A stretch of DNA of 64,000 nucleotides from Verrucomicrobiia bacterium (GTDB lineage Bacteria; Verrucomicrobiota; Verrucomicrobiia; Limisphaerales; DASXHY01), in the NCBI GenBank assembly GCA_035629175.1, contig DASPIL010000062.1, positions 25,297-89,296 of the forward strand, in the 5' to 3' direction. The translations under genes and the position numbers were made by a program. Shown one piece after another: positions 45,951 to 55,429 of the stretch; positions within the stretch are counted from its first letter, which is position 1, and every line of letters begins with the position of its first letter. Below the pieces are notes generated by a model. It made no database searches. It worked only from the letters and a program-made list of their open reading frames with translations, and was not told where the DNA came from.

Positions 45951-48900
45951 TTGCTGGTGAAGTTGTATTTGCCACTGCCAAGTTCCAATACTGCCCAGCC
46001 TTCCTCGAACCGTGCTGAACCAACACCGGCCGCCTGCGCAGCGGAGGTCCGTCCTTCCATTACAGAATCAAGATTGCTGGCAGGAATATGCACCGTCGCC
46101 CGGCTGTTTGGCGGCACTTCAATCGCCCAGGTGAATTGAGCATCGTCCTTTCGCCAGTCGCTTCGAATCCAGCCATAGGGCGAACGATGGCTCGCCTTCA
46201 CAGATTTCAAATCACCCGCAAGTTCCGGTCTCATGATGATGTGTTTGAAACCTGGCGCGCTGGGATCCGTTTTGATCCCTGCAAGGTGTTCGTAGAACCA
46301 TATTGTTAAGTCGCCAATGAGCATCACATGGTTTCCAGAATTCATCGCCGGATCCGCTGTGTCACCATTCCAGAGTTCCCATACCGTGGTGGCCCCTCTT
46401 TCGACCATGTACCCCCAGCTGGGATAATCGCGCTGCGTTGCAATCGCATACGCGAGATCGGGCCTGCCATTCTGGGTGAGCGTTCGCATCAGAAACATGC
46501 CCCCGATCAGGCCTGTTCCAATGTGTCCCTTTGATTCGTTCTCGATCCTGTCCACCAGCCGGGCAAACACCCGCGCACGAAATTCCTCAGGAACCAGGCC
46601 GAAATACAGCGGCAACACACACGAAGTCTGGCTGCCGTTATCATAAAAGCCTGCATCACGTTTCAGAAAACGCTGGTTGAACGCGGTCTTCACCTGATCG
46701 GCCATCTGACTTAACCGCGTCGAATCCGCGCTGCGCTGCAGCAATGCCGCATACTGTGCCATCAGCCGCAGGTCGTGATAAAAGTATGCGGTTGCGAGCA
46801 GCGTCTTGTCGGTCTGCCGTTCGGGATCCTTTGAGTGGATCAACTCCGGTTGTTCTGGCGGCACGCACCAGTCGCCATATCTGTCGCGTGAGATGATTCC
46901 ATTGGTGAGGAAGTTCGTTGCCATGTAGTCCACCCATTTCGCAGCGCTCGCAAAATGCCGTTCGAGGATGGCGCGATTCTGAAATTGGTCGTGGAGAATT
47001 CCCGGCAGAATGACTGTGGTGGTGGGCCAGGTGACATTATCGGTGTACATCGGCCAATAGGAAGGCGCCACGTCCGGGACGCTGCCGTTTTCACGCTGCG
47101 CATCTTCAATGTCCCGCAACCACTTCTCGTGAAACGCCTGGGTATCGAAGATAAAACTTTCGCCGCGTGACACCTCCGAACGATCGCCCAGCCAGCCCTG
47201 TCGTTCGTCGCGTTGAGGGCAATCCGTCGGAATGCTGCGGTAATTTCCGCGCGTGCCCCACACGATGTTTTGATAAAGCTGGTTTAACAGCGGGTTGGAA
47301 GTGATGAAATCCCCCGCTGATTCAAGGTCGTCATGCACCACGCGCCCTTCCAGCAGCGTGAGCGGTGGCTTTCCTGGATATCCTGTCACCTCGACGTATC
47401 GAAACCCGTGATACACAAACCGCGGTTCCCATTCCTCGGGACCGCCGCCGCGCGTAATGTAGATGTCCGTCGCCCGGGCGCCTCTGAGGTTTGCCAGATA
47501 AAGCGTGCCGTCTGCCTGCAACGTTTCTGCGTGTCGCAGTGTGATCTGCGTGCTTGGAGGCGCAGTCAACCGCAAGCGGCACCATCCCACCATGTTTTGG
47601 CCGAAGTCGTAAATGAACACGCCCGGCTTGGGTTCCGTCACGTTGATCGCCTTAAGCGTCTGCGTGATACGAATCGGTTCAATCATCTGCGCCTGCAGTG
47701 GAACTGCAGGCGCGCGCGCGAGTTCCGTGAAGCCCCATCGCGATTCGTTATACGCAGCAAGATCCCACCCCAGCATCTCCTTGCGCGCATCGTATTCCTC
47801 ACCGTCGTACTCGTTGTTCGCCACGATCGGGCCGTTGGCAGTGAAACGCCAGGAGGTGTCGCTGACGACGTGCGAGACTGTTCCGTCGGTGTGTTCGATG
47901 CGCAACTGCAGCAGGAGCTTGGGAGATCCGTAGCTTGGCATATCCATGAACACGGTGCTGCGTGGAGAATAATAACGGCCGTTGCCGAGAATGACGCCGA
48001 TGCAATTGGGTCCGCGGTTCACCAGGCGGGTCACGTCGTGGGTGACGTAATAAATGCGCTTGGGATACTCGGACAGTGCCGGGGAAAGAACGTGATCCCC
48101 GACGCGGCTGCCGTTGAGGTAAAACTCTGACACCCCCAAGCCGGATGCAAACAGGGTCGCGCGTCGGACGGCCTTGCCATAGTTGAATTCCTTGCGCAGA
48201 TAGCGTGCGGGCTGGCGGCGGTTTTCCGGCGCGCGCACATTGCCCCAGGGCTCCATGCCAACTGGCCCAAGCTTCTTGGCCGCGCGCCAGGCCCCTTCAT
48301 CAAAATCGACGCTGGTCCAGTTTGCCTCCTCGCGGTCGCGGCTGCGCCAGAGTTCGTCCGTGGTCAGAATCATTGGCGCGCCGCTTTGAAATTCAATTTC
48401 GATCCAGGCTGTGACTCCAGCGGGCTTGTTCTCGGGACCGCTGTTGGTTGCGAGGATTGCAATGACGTTCTTTCCCGGCTGCAGGAGGAATGTGATGTCT
48501 GAATCCCGCGTGACGTGCGGATTGGCGGCGCGCCCTGTGTCGTGCCCGTTCACGAAGCCGCGCGCGTCGCTGTCGCCCGTCAACAACATGCGCGCCCGCC
48601 TTATCACCCGGTCATCCGGCAATGCAAACGTGCGGCGGAAATAGCGCTGTCCGGGCGGCGCCGCAATGCGGGGCTCGCCTTCCGGAAACCAAATCCAGTG
48701 CGTTCCCGACAACCAGTTTGTTTTGTCCTCGATCTCCAGACCAATCCATTGCCCATACCAGTCAGAGGGGTGCAGCAGGCCCATCGACCAGCGCGCCGGG
48801 CGGCTCCAGTGAACTTTGCCGCTCTTGTCCCCAACGCCAACTTTCCAAAAGCAATGCTGTGCCGACGCGAGCGGCTTGCCCGCGTAAGGAATCTGAACGG

Positions 48901-49264
48901 ACTGGTCCGAATTTACTTTTCCGCTGTTCCAAAGGTCGGCGTCATTCGGATTCAACCGACGTTCGCTGGTCGCGACGAGCACGTGATACGCGGTCTGATG
49001 CTGGTCCCGTTCGGTAGAATCCATTGTCCATGAGAGGCGCGGATGAACGGCATCGATGCCAAGAGGATTGACGCGGTTCTCGCAGCGGAGATTTCCGATT
49101 TCAATGGCGCCGAGGGCGTGAGGCGCGAGCCCTGAACTGATGAAAGCCAGCGCGAGGATCCAGAGTGCGCCGCTGAATCGCAGACGCGGCCGACCAGCGA
49201 AAACCAAAGAAATTGCGCCAGGATTCCCGATTGCCGTGCAAGTGTTTCGCGTCATCAACATCAC
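45947..49264 (-). CDS. Secreted GH78 alpha-L-rhamnosidase
   Basis: The 1105-residue protein has a signal segment (about 30-52, SGALWILALAFISSGLAPHA). Domain order follows the family: N-terminal FN3-like (LRCENRVNPLGIDAVHPRLS), two jelly-roll domains (RYFRRTFALPDDRVIRRARM, and RYLRKEFNYGKAVRRATLFA with LNGSRVGDHVLSPALSEYPK), then the (alpha/alpha)6 barrel with SIPTDCPQRDERQGWLGDRS, the acid region QAFHEKWLRDIEDAQREN and the C-terminal ERGATTVWELWNGDTADPAM. The C-terminal sandwich ends GSGKYNFTSK. It removes terminal rhamnose from pectic or other glycans. It is the first gene of the GH78-sialidase-GH92 operon; its TGA overlaps the next ATG. The catalytic glutamates lie in well-kept motifs. Confidence 0.92.
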   Translation of the reverse strand: MMLMTRNTCTAIGNPGAISLVFAGRPRLRFSGALWILALAFISSGLAPHALGAIEIGNLRCENRVNPLGIDAVHPRLSWTMDSTERDQHQTAYHVLVATSERRLNPNDADLWNSGKVNSDQSVQIPYAGKPLASAQHCFWKVGVGDKSGKVHWSRPARWSMGLLHPSDWYGQWIGLEIEDKTNWLSGTHWIWFPEGEPRIAAPPGQRYFRRTFALPDDRVIRRARMLLTGDSDARGFVNGHDTGRAANPHVTRDSDITFLLQPGKNVIAILATNSGPENKPAGVTAWIEIEFQSGAPMILTTDELWRSRDREEANWTSVDFDEGAWRAAKKLGPVGMEPWGNVRAPENRRQPARYLRKEFNYGKAVRRATLFASGLGVSEFYLNGSRVGDHVLSPALSEYPKRIYYVTHDVTRLVNRGPNCIGVILGNGRYYSPRSTVFMDMPSYGSPKLLLQLRIEHTDGTVSHVVSDTSWRFTANGPIVANNEYDGEEYDARKEMLGWDLAAYNESRWGFTELARAPAVPLQAQMIEPIRITQTLKAINVTEPKPGVFIYDFGQNMVGWCRLRLTAPPSTQITLRHAETLQADGTLYLANLRGARATDIYITRGGGPEEWEPRFVYHGFRYVEVTGYPGKPPLTLLEGRVVHDDLESAGDFITSNPLLNQLYQNIVWGTRGNYRSIPTDCPQRDERQGWLGDRSEVSRGESFIFDTQAFHEKWLRDIEDAQRENGSVPDVAPSYWPMYTDNVTWPTTTVILPGILHDQFQNRAILERHFASAAKWVDYMATNFLTNGIISRDRYGDWCVPPEQPELIHSKDPERQTDKTLLATAYFYHDLRLMAQYAALLQRSADSTRLSQMADQVKTAFNQRFLKRDAGFYDNGSQTSCVLPLYFGLVPEEFRARVFARLVDRIENESKGHIGTGLIGGMFLMRTLTQNGRPDLAYAIATQRDYPSWGYMVERGATTVWELWNGDTADPAMNSGNHVMLIGDLTIWFYEHLAGIKTDPSAPGFKHIIMRPELAGDLKSVKASHRSPYGWIRSDWRKDDAQFTWAIEVPPNSRATVHIPASNLDSVMEGRTSAAQAAGVGSARFEEGWAVLELGSGKYNFTSK

Positions 49265-49326
49265 AATAGGATTTGTCTGACGATACTAATTCCTGCTGCG
49301 AGGGAATGCCAAAGGAATTCAAAAGC

Positions 49327-49401
49327 TGGAGCCAGCTGTCGGATTTGAACCGACGACCGACGGTTTACAAAACCGTTGCTCTACCACTGAGCTAAGCTGG
49401 C
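49327..49401 (-). tRNA. tRNA-Thr (anticodon TGT)
   Basis: Read on the minus strand, the acceptor arms GCCAGCT and AGCTGGC pair over 7 bp, followed by T and an encoded CCA. The D arm (TAGCTCAGTGGTAGAGCA), the anticodon arm ACGGT-TTTGTAA-ACCGT with anticodon TGT, and a T arm with GGTTCAAATCC are all canonical. Length is 75 nt with CCA. No integrase or attachment duplication is seen beside it. Confidence 0.97.
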
Positions 49402-49807
49402 CTCGACGGTTGTCACTATACAACAACGCGGCGCATAGCAAAGACGCCCACAGCGCTTTCGTCAAGAACTGCATGCCGTCGCAGCGCAAGTTTCCAAACC
49501 TGCCGCATCGCCGGCTACCCTGCCGGCTGGATGCGAACAACGCGCCAGAGCGCCGACTTCCCATCGGCTTACGATGATCGAAGAACCGATCGCCCACAAA
49601 TTGAGAGTCATCTCTGATTACAGAAGCCGACCCACGCGGCACAGAGTTGGCCACCGCGGCAAAATTGAGCGTTAAGCCGACTCGAAGCCGGCGCTTCGGG
49701 GCAGCTGCGAAGCCGCGGGCAACGACAAGAGTTCGGGGGAGTCCCCATGGCAGCGATCGTGTTTCAGACGTTCCTTGCGGGGAATGGAATTTATTGCCGG
49801 AGGATTT
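49402..49807. other. Intergenic stretch without supported gene
   Basis: About 400 bases between tRNA-Thr and the small secreted protein. A long minus-strand open frame crosses it but also runs through the tRNA and has no domain, so it was not accepted. Only the strong GGAGGA ribosome-binding site at 49798-49803 is clear. Confidence 0.5.
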
Positions 49808-50359
49808 ATGAAAACGAACATGTTGATTTTGATCGCGGCGCTGGCGGGTGGATCCGCCTTCGCGCAAACGTCCGATGCCCATTCCACCACGGCACCGACT
49901 GGAAGCCGCTTTGATTCGACGCCGTCCGAGTCCACCCAGTATTCCGTCTCTGAAATAGCGAGTCAGTTGCACGAACTGCAGCGGACGATTGAGGAAACAC
50001 TTCCAATGTTGCAAGGCGTCACGCAGTCGGGCACGAATTCGGCGAGCCAGGGGCAGACCACAACGGCGGGTGCGATCGCGGGAATTCTCGGAAGCGTCTT
50101 GAATCGAACCAACGACACCGCCGGGTCGGAAACGCCGCGGACGAATGCTTGGGGAAATATTCTGCGGGGAGTGCTGGGTTCTAACACGAACCAAACCGCT
50201 TCCGCAAACGCAACCACCACCCTGAACGATCTCACGTCGCTGCGCGAACACCTGCAGGCCATCGCTCCGCTGTTGGACCGGCTCGAGTCGAAGGATCTCT
50301 CCGCAGCAATCAAGGGTGAAGACGAGAATCTGACGCCGACCGGGCGCGACAGCGAATAA
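49808..50359 (+). CDS. Small secreted protein of unknown function
   Basis: The 183-residue protein starts MKTNMLILIAALAGGSAFAQ, a clear signal peptide, after a good ribosome-binding site (GGAGGA, 4-nt spacer to ATG). The mature part is rich in Thr, Ser, Asn and Ala. It has two short amphipathic helices (SEIASQLHELQRTIEETLPM, and SLREHLQAIAPLLDRLES near the C-terminus) separated by a flexible stretch with a repeated ILGSVLNRT/ILRGVLGSNT pattern. No known domain is recognised. It is convergent with the NarL-type regulator gene 44 nt away. The product is probably periplasmic. Confidence 0.75.
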   Translation: MKTNMLILIAALAGGSAFAQTSDAHSTTAPTGSRFDSTPSESTQYSVSEIASQLHELQRTIEETLPMLQGVTQSGTNSASQGQTTTAGAIAGILGSVLNRTNDTAGSETPRTNAWGNILRGVLGSNTNQTASANATTTLNDLTSLREHLQAIAPLLDRLESKDLSAAIKGEDENLTPTGRDSE

Positions 50360-50361
50360 CT

Positions 50362-50374
50362 CCAGGCAGCCTGG
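50362..50374. terminator. Small hairpin between convergent genes
   Basis: CCAGG and CCTGG pair around CAG, followed by CCGGTTTT on the plus strand. It lies 2 nt after the secreted-protein stop. It is short, so only a weak terminator is likely. Confidence 0.3.
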
Positions 50375-50403
50375 CCGGTTTTGGGCGGGCCGCTTCTCGC
50401 GCG

Positions 50404-51090
50404 CTACGGATTCTTGCCGGACATGTAGCGGGCCACGGCTTCCGCCCGCGAACGGACGTGCATCTTTTCGTAGATGTGTTTGAGATGGCTGCGGACCGTT
50501 TCCACGCTGAGAGTGAGTTTATCCGCAATTTCCTTGTTTGAGTAACCCTTCGAAAGCAGGAGGAGCGTTTCCTCTTCGCGCGCAGTGAGACTGATGCTGT
50601 CGTCGCGGCCACGGGCTTTTTGGCGGAACGATTCCACCACCCGGCGGGCGATCTCGCTGGTCATGGGCGCGCCGCCGCTCAAGACGTCCAACAGCGCAGC
50701 GCGAAGGTCGGCGGGTTTCGTGCGTTTGAGCAGATAGCCATCGGCACCCGCTTCCAAAGCGACAAATACCATTTCGTCGTCGTCGGACGCCGTGAGCATG
50801 ACGATGGGCGTTTTGGGCAGTTGCAATTTCATCCGCGCGGTGCATTCGATGCCCGACATGCGGGGCAGGAAAATATCCATGAGGATCACGTCCGGTCTGG
50901 CGGCCGGGATGATTCGCAACGCCTCCTCGGCTGAAGGGCACTGGCACATGCAGGTGAAGTCCGGAAACGAGTTGATCAGCCTCGCCCAACTTTCCCGGAC
51001 ATCGCGCTTGTCCTCGACGAGCGCAATCTTGAGCGGCGATTCTGTGGAGAATTGGAGTCGACGCGGTTCTTCCAAACGCACTGTATTCAT
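50404..51090 (-). CDS. NarL/FixJ-family response regulator (receiver + LuxR HTH)
   Basis: The 228-residue protein has a receiver domain at about 20-140 (KIALVEDKRD acidic pocket, phospho-acceptor Asp72 in VILMDIFLPRMSG, Thr in IVMLTASDDD, Lys in GYLLKRTKP). The LuxR-type HTH is at about 165-225 (LTAREEETLLLLSKGYSNKE, IADKLTLSVETVRSHLKHIY). When phosphorylated it should bind DNA as a dimer. It is the partner of the sensor kinase directly upstream; the kinase stop and its ATG share a base (TAATG). NarL-type dimers bind inverted repeats, so it is one candidate for the palindromes seen in this window, but nothing shows this directly. Confidence 0.93.
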   Translation of the reverse strand: MNTVRLEEPRRLQFSTESPLKIALVEDKRDVRESWARLINSFPDFTCMCQCPSAEEALRIIPAARPDVILMDIFLPRMSGIECTARMKLQLPKTPIVMLTASDDDEMVFVALEAGADGYLLKRTKPADLRAALLDVLSGGAPMTSEIARRVVESFRQKARGRDDSISLTAREEETLLLLSKGYSNKEIADKLTLSVETVRSHLKHIYEKMHVRSRAEAVARYMSGKNP

Positions 51091-52700
51091 TATCCTGAGA
51101 GCTGATGACGGTGTTCGGCGGGCACTGAGCCAAGGTCAACGCCCGGCTTCGTTTTTCTTTTTGGCAAAAAGCGGCGGAACGTAAAGGGCGAGCGGGAGGA
51201 GGGGTGCGCCAGCGGCATTCGGAATTCCACGCGACAGCCTGCCCCGGGTGTGCTGCTGACGCTGCAAACTCCCCCAAGATCCGCCAAACGCTCCGCCATG
51301 TTTAGAAGGCCATTGCGATCGCCCGGCAAGGTGTCGGGATCAAACCCGGTTCCATTATCCTCGATCACCACCACGACTTCATCGTCCTTCGGATGAATGC
51401 GCACATACACCTCGCTCGCGTTCGAATGTTTCGCGGCGTTGTTCAGCGCTTCCTTGACGGCAAGCAACAGTCCGCGGCGGACAGGAAGGTCGAAGACGCT
51501 GGACGGCATATTGGGTTTGACGTCGAGCCGGCAGCGAATCTGCGTCGATGCGAGAAATGCCTGCGCGTATTTGCAGAGATACGAGGAGAAGTCGCGCAAC
51601 GTGTCGCGTTTGGAGTTGACCGCCCAGACTACTTCGTCAAGGGCATGTGAAGCTGACCGGGCGCGATCGCACAATTCCCGGAATCGCATTCCTTCCCTTG
51701 AATCGCCGGGAAATTCGGTTTGCGCCACTTCGCCATGGAGCACGAGTTCGGTGAGCGCAGCGCCGAGGTCGTCATGGATGTCCCGCGCGATCCGTGCACG
51801 CTCCGTTTCGAGCAATTCCTGTGCGCGGGTTTGAAGCGCGAGTTTTGCGGTGAGCCGCAGGCTGAGCGCCAGGGCAACGGCGCAAATCGCCAGGATTGAA
51901 GCGAGGAACCAACCGCTTTGCCAGAAGCGCAAGTCGGGAAGGCGGAGCGGGGGAGTGGGAATCGTGCTGACAGGATGCAGCCACCAGGGATCCTGTCCGA
52001 CGACGCCGACAATGCGCGCCTTTGGCCACGCGGGCGAAGGGCGTGTTTTGCGATACCAACGTTTTTCGTTGTTGGGAACCACGCGCCACGTTTCATCGGA
52101 AAGGACGTTCATTTCCTGTCCATCCATGAATTGAATCCGCACTCCGAGGAGAATGCCGCCTTCCATGCTGTCATTCAGCGCCTCTACCGCCAGGACATGC
52201 TGGCCCGCGTCCACCAGCAGGTAGGTGATGTCATATTGCGTCAGGCTGCGCCAGTTGCCGCCCTCGCCGATTTCCCGACCGTCCAGGTAGAGGCGATACA
52301 AGTTATCCGCGGTAATATTCAGAATGGCTGACTTGATGCGGTTCGTGGATGGGAGGGAAAACGATTTCCAGACGCGGCAGATTTGCTTGTCCGCAAAGTT
52401 CGTCGTCCAAATCCATGCGCCGACGCCGTGTTCTGCCGCGGCGCGTTGCCGTTCGGGCGTGATGCGGATGGAAGTGGGATAAACCGTTTCGCGAAGCTCG
52501 GGATTTGCTGCGCCGGCTGGAAACGGACTGAGCACCACTACCATCGTCAAGGCGCACAGCATCCGCCAGCCCGCAGAAAAAAAGTGCGCGGCCCGTGATT
52601 CATCGCAAACGCAAAAGCCGGCCGCGTTGGTGGGGGCAGCGAGTGAATCTTTCCGGGTGAGGGATGATTTGCTCATGGCTGCTCTGAATAATGCGTTCAA
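51090..52700 (-). CDS. NarX-type sensor histidine kinase with jelly-roll sensor domain
   Basis: The 536-residue kinase has an N-terminal hydrophobic segment (about 46-64) and a periplasmic beta-sandwich (about 90-215). In the sandwich, WIWTTNFADKQICRVWKSFS, ILNITADNLYRLYLDGREIG and QYDITYLLVDAGQHVLAVEA follow the pattern of the jelly-roll domain of GH78 rhamnosidases. One transmembrane helix follows (SGWFLASILAICAVALALSL). The HisKA_3 dimerisation domain carries His309 in ARIARDIHDDLGAALTELVL, and the HATPase has VKEALNNAAKHS and VIEDNGTGFDPDTL. A proline/basic tail ends the protein. It is paired with the NarL-type regulator. The sensor domain suggests direct sensing of a sugar or cell-surface glycan. 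The start could also be 52676. Confidence 0.9.
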   Translation of the reverse strand: MNALFRAAMSKSSLTRKDSLAAPTNAAGFCVCDESRAAHFFSAGWRMLCALTMVVVLSPFPAGAANPELRETVYPTSIRITPERQRAAAEHGVGAWIWTTNFADKQICRVWKSFSLPSTNRIKSAILNITADNLYRLYLDGREIGEGGNWRSLTQYDITYLLVDAGQHVLAVEALNDSMEGGILLGVRIQFMDGQEMNVLSDETWRVVPNNEKRWYRKTRPSPAWPKARIVGVVGQDPWWLHPVSTIPTPPLRLPDLRFWQSGWFLASILAICAVALALSLRLTAKLALQTRAQELLETERARIARDIHDDLGAALTELVLHGEVAQTEFPGDSREGMRFRELCDRARSASHALDEVVWAVNSKRDTLRDFSSYLCKYAQAFLASTQIRCRLDVKPNMPSSVFDLPVRRGLLLAVKEALNNAAKHSNASEVYVRIHPKDDEVVVVIEDNGTGFDPDTLPGDRNGLLNMAERLADLGGVCSVSSTPGAGCRVEFRMPLAHPSSRSPFTFRRFLPKRKTKPGVDLGSVPAEHRHQLSG

Positions 52701-54504
52701 GCTGAGGAGCTGTTGCGATCGGCGCTGAGCTTACCAAGTCACCCCGATTCCGCGAGCCGTATTTCGACGCGCCGGCGGGCTGGCTCCGATGCGGTTGGCC
52801 GCCCAGATCCGGAACGTGTAACCGGGCGCAAGGCGCTTAATTACGGTTTGCAGACCCCGCATTGGGAAGTCTCGTCCGTCATGTCCACGCTTTGGCGGCT
52901 GTCGCCGAAGTGCCGCTCGAGATCTTCCATGACCGAAACGCAGTGAAACTGCAAGTCCGGGAACTGAGCGATTAACTTGTCCGTGGTAGTCCACCGTCCA
53001 CCGTCCACCGCCCCGTAGCCCCGTAGCCCCGTAGCCCCGTAGCCCCGTAGTCCCGTAGTCCCGTAGTCCTTTAGTCCTTTAGTCCTTTAGTCCTTTAGTC
53101 CTTTAGTCTGTCTCGACTCAGCATTCCATCAGCGAGCTTTGGAAGCGCTTGAGCAGCTTTGAGGCGTTCTTTCCGGTGATCCCTGATTCATTCTGCGGCA
53201 TCCCTGATTCAAAGTGTGTGATCTTTGAATCCCTGGTCGCCGAGTGGAATCACTCGAGCTGTGCCAAGTTTCCCTTTGGTGCGACAAAGAAAAACTTTCG
53301 TGGGACAAAGAATTCCCAAAACGACACTTTTTGTCACATGAAGTGTGCCATACAGCGGGAGCTGTGACAGCAATTGTCTCACACTACTAATAGGGCTTTG
53401 TTTAGCGTCCAAGAAAAGCGTTGGCTCGTTAAAGAACAACTTTAGCAGGACCGGGAGTTTCTTTGTACGCATAAAGTGTTTCTTCAGACGGGCTCTCAGC
53501 GTAATCTGGTGCTTTCTGGGTCCTGATGAGGGTTGATGGCGGGTCGCGGTGTGTCGATGGTCCGGGAAATTTTGGTTGCGGCTCTGCCGCTCTGGGTCCC
53601 TCGGAGATTAGACTTATTTCCCCTGCTTTTTTTTTGTGTGGTTCGTGTGATTCGTGGTTAAAGTTCCCCTCTTCAATCCGCGAAGATTCGTGTTATTCGT
53701 GTAAAACCCTTTTGCTCCCCTCGGTATCCGCGTTCATCCGTTTCTCTCGGTGGTGAATTCCCTTCCCAGAAATGTTTTCGCTCTTCCCGTTTGATTGCGA
53801 TTCCGCCCCGCTGTTTTCATCCTTTCCTCGATCCGTGGGTATTGTGTGAATCTATCTTCTGGCCGTCACACCCACTTACCAAAAACCGCCATCGAGATAG
53901 CAAGGATTAGCAGTCGGCAATTGTTTCCAATCGTCTGGGGCCTTTTCAGGCGAAATTTGCCTGGCGTAAGAGCCTTTCACAGTTCCTTACAAGTGCAAGA
54001 GGGTCGCGCGGCTGTTCAGCCCGAAAGCCATGCCCAGTCATACGTTACACGCGAAGCGCAAGTCATTATGGTTCAACATACAATGTGAGATGAGATCGAG
54101 CGGGGCGACGTGGTGCATCCGGTCTGCAGACTGGCTCGGCGGAAACAGTTTTTCGCGGTTGGCAACGTTCCTGCATGGGCGTTTATCGGATTTCAGCACG
54201 CGTTGAAAGCCAGCCTCTCGGAAGGAGGGCAGGCCAGGACGCCAAGGCGGGAATCGGTTGGAGAGGGTTCGCCGGGGCAACGTTGCAAGGCTGCCCGGTG
54301 CCTCTCGCAAAACGGGAGCAATCGGCAAATCGGTCTTCGGTGCTGATGGAATCGTTTCGCTCCAACTCCGAGGCGGTCATTGAAAACTAAAAGAAAACAA
54401 AAACGGTGCAGCGATGCTCCGTGTCCGGCTGCAGGCGAATCGTGTTGCAATAAATTGCGACGACGGAGCCGGTGACCGGACGAATGTTCATGAAAGATAA
54501 ACGT
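52701..54504. other. 1.8-kb low-coding region with possible gene remnants and simple repeats
   Basis: No intact gene is supported. On the minus strand, 52841-52985 reads as a tail with FPDLQFHCVSVMEDLERHFG and ends CGVCKP, and 52731-52850 reads with KRLAPGYTFRIWAANRIG. Both look like real protein ends in different frames and may be decayed genes. Octamer repeats follow (53011-53106). From 53260 to 53500 the base composition is clearly more AT-rich than in the neighbours. A degenerate copy of the 36-kb repeat (ATTCGTGTTATTCGTG type) lies near 53630-53760. The last 700 bases show nothing further. Confidence 0.5.
53011..53106. repeat. Twelve tandem octamers in three successive sequence types
   Basis: CCCCGTAG occurs five times (53011-53050), TCCCGTAG twice (53051-53066) and TCCTTTAG five times (53067-53106), without spacers. 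It is preceded by a CCACCGT heptamer run from about 52991. The order shows stepwise change of one unit followed by new expansion. Confidence 0.95.
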
Positions 54505-55119
54505 ATGAAAACGACAAAACTGTATCTGGACTTCAGCGCATATAACCCGGCTGAGCTGACGGTGTTGGGTGACCGTGTTACCAACGCGCTGAACGACAAG
54601 GAAACATACCCCAATCCGGTAATACCTGCGGAGGAGCTCGCGACGGCAAATGGCGAGTTCAAGGAAGCCATCGACGCGGCGGCAACGGGCGATCGTGTCG
54701 CGATCCGGGATCGGAATCAGAAACGTGAGGTCCTGGTGAGGATGCTGCGTCAGGTTGGCCTGTACGTGCAGGCGGTCGTTGATGGTGACGATGCGAAGCT
54801 GGCAGCGTCAGGGTTTGAAGTCTCCGTTGCGGCCCGGAAACCCGCGGTGCTGGACAAGCCGCTGATTGAAACGGTTGAGAATAGGGCGTCGAGGGAGCTG
54901 GCGGTTTCTTTGCGCCGGGTTCGCGGTGCGAAAGCGTATGAAGTGCGCATGAGCCACGGACCGGAGGGGTGGCAGATGGTCGGGGTTTTTACGCAGGCGC
55001 GTAACATCCTGCTCACTGACCTCACCCCTGGCCAAACCTACACGGTCCAAGTGCGCGCCATTGGCGCCGGCAACACAACGACCGACTGGAGCGATCCTGT
55101 ATCCCGGATGTCGTTGTAA
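54505..55119 (+). CDS. Fibronectin type III domain protein of unknown function
   Basis: About 204 residues from MKTTKLYLDFSAYNPAEL; in-frame ATGs at 54484 and 54490 are alternative starts. The N-terminal half is helical with LATANGEFKEAIDAAATGDR and REVLVRMLRQVGLYVQAVVD. The C-terminal half (about 115-200) is one FN3 domain: ELAVSLRRVRGAKAYEVRMS, then DLTPGQTYTVQVRAIGAGNT and WSDPVSRMSL. No signal peptide is visible. Proteins of this layout are found in Verrucomicrobia and Bacteroidetes; their role is not known to me. A strong terminator follows, so the gene is its own unit, separate from the Rhs pair downstream. Confidence 0.8.
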   Translation: MKTTKLYLDFSAYNPAELTVLGDRVTNALNDKETYPNPVIPAEELATANGEFKEAIDAAATGDRVAIRDRNQKREVLVRMLRQVGLYVQAVVDGDDAKLAASGFEVSVAARKPAVLDKPLIETVENRASRELAVSLRRVRGAKAYEVRMSHGPEGWQMVGVFTQARNILLTDLTPGQTYTVQVRAIGAGNTTTDWSDPVSRMSL

Positions 55120-55133
55120 TGCGGGACACACAC

Positions 55134-55172
55134 CCGGAAGGTGGCCGCGCCTTCGCGCCGCCTTCCGGTTTT
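55134..55172 (+). terminator. Intrinsic terminator after the FN3 gene
   Basis: CCGGAAGG (55134-55141) pairs with CCTTCCGG (55161-55168); GC-rich inner pairing extends the stem, and TTTT follows at 55169-55172. It starts 15 nt after the stop codon. Confidence 0.85.
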
Positions 55173-55429
55173 ACGAAAACGAACGCAAACCCTCCAAGCA
55201 GGCCTGTCCCTCAACGAAGAACGGCCAAGGTGGAAAGCCGGTAGCGGTTCACAGCGGTAAAATGCCAGCGTATAGGCTTGAAACGTACCTGGAAATCGCT
55301 CCGTAGATGCAATTCGGGGCGACATTGGTCGTAAGAACTTCCTTTGCAGCCCGTTGCTATGGTTGCACCAAAGAGGAACCAAAGAAGCTCTATCAATATT
55401 TGCGCATTTTTATTGCCCTCAATGGGCGA

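Noticed and set aside
44832..46139. 435-codon plus-strand open frame opposite the sialidase-like gene
   Set aside because: It runs through the 186-bp tandem repeats and across two genes; open only because the repeat length is divisible by three.
49319..50251. 310-codon minus-strand open frame
   Set aside because: It crosses tRNA-Thr and the well-supported small secreted protein with a strong ribosome-binding site.
53011..53106. Short repeat array as CRISPR or origin iterons
   Set aside because: Octamers are directly abutting with no spacers, and no replication initiator gene or DnaA-box cluster is near.
53363..53388. CRP-like TGTGA/TCACA site
   Set aside because: The half-sites are 11 bases apart instead of 6, and no gene follows closely.
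52731..53500. Genes in the AT-richer stretch after the sensor kinase
   Set aside because: Only short frames without domains or ribosome-binding sites are present.
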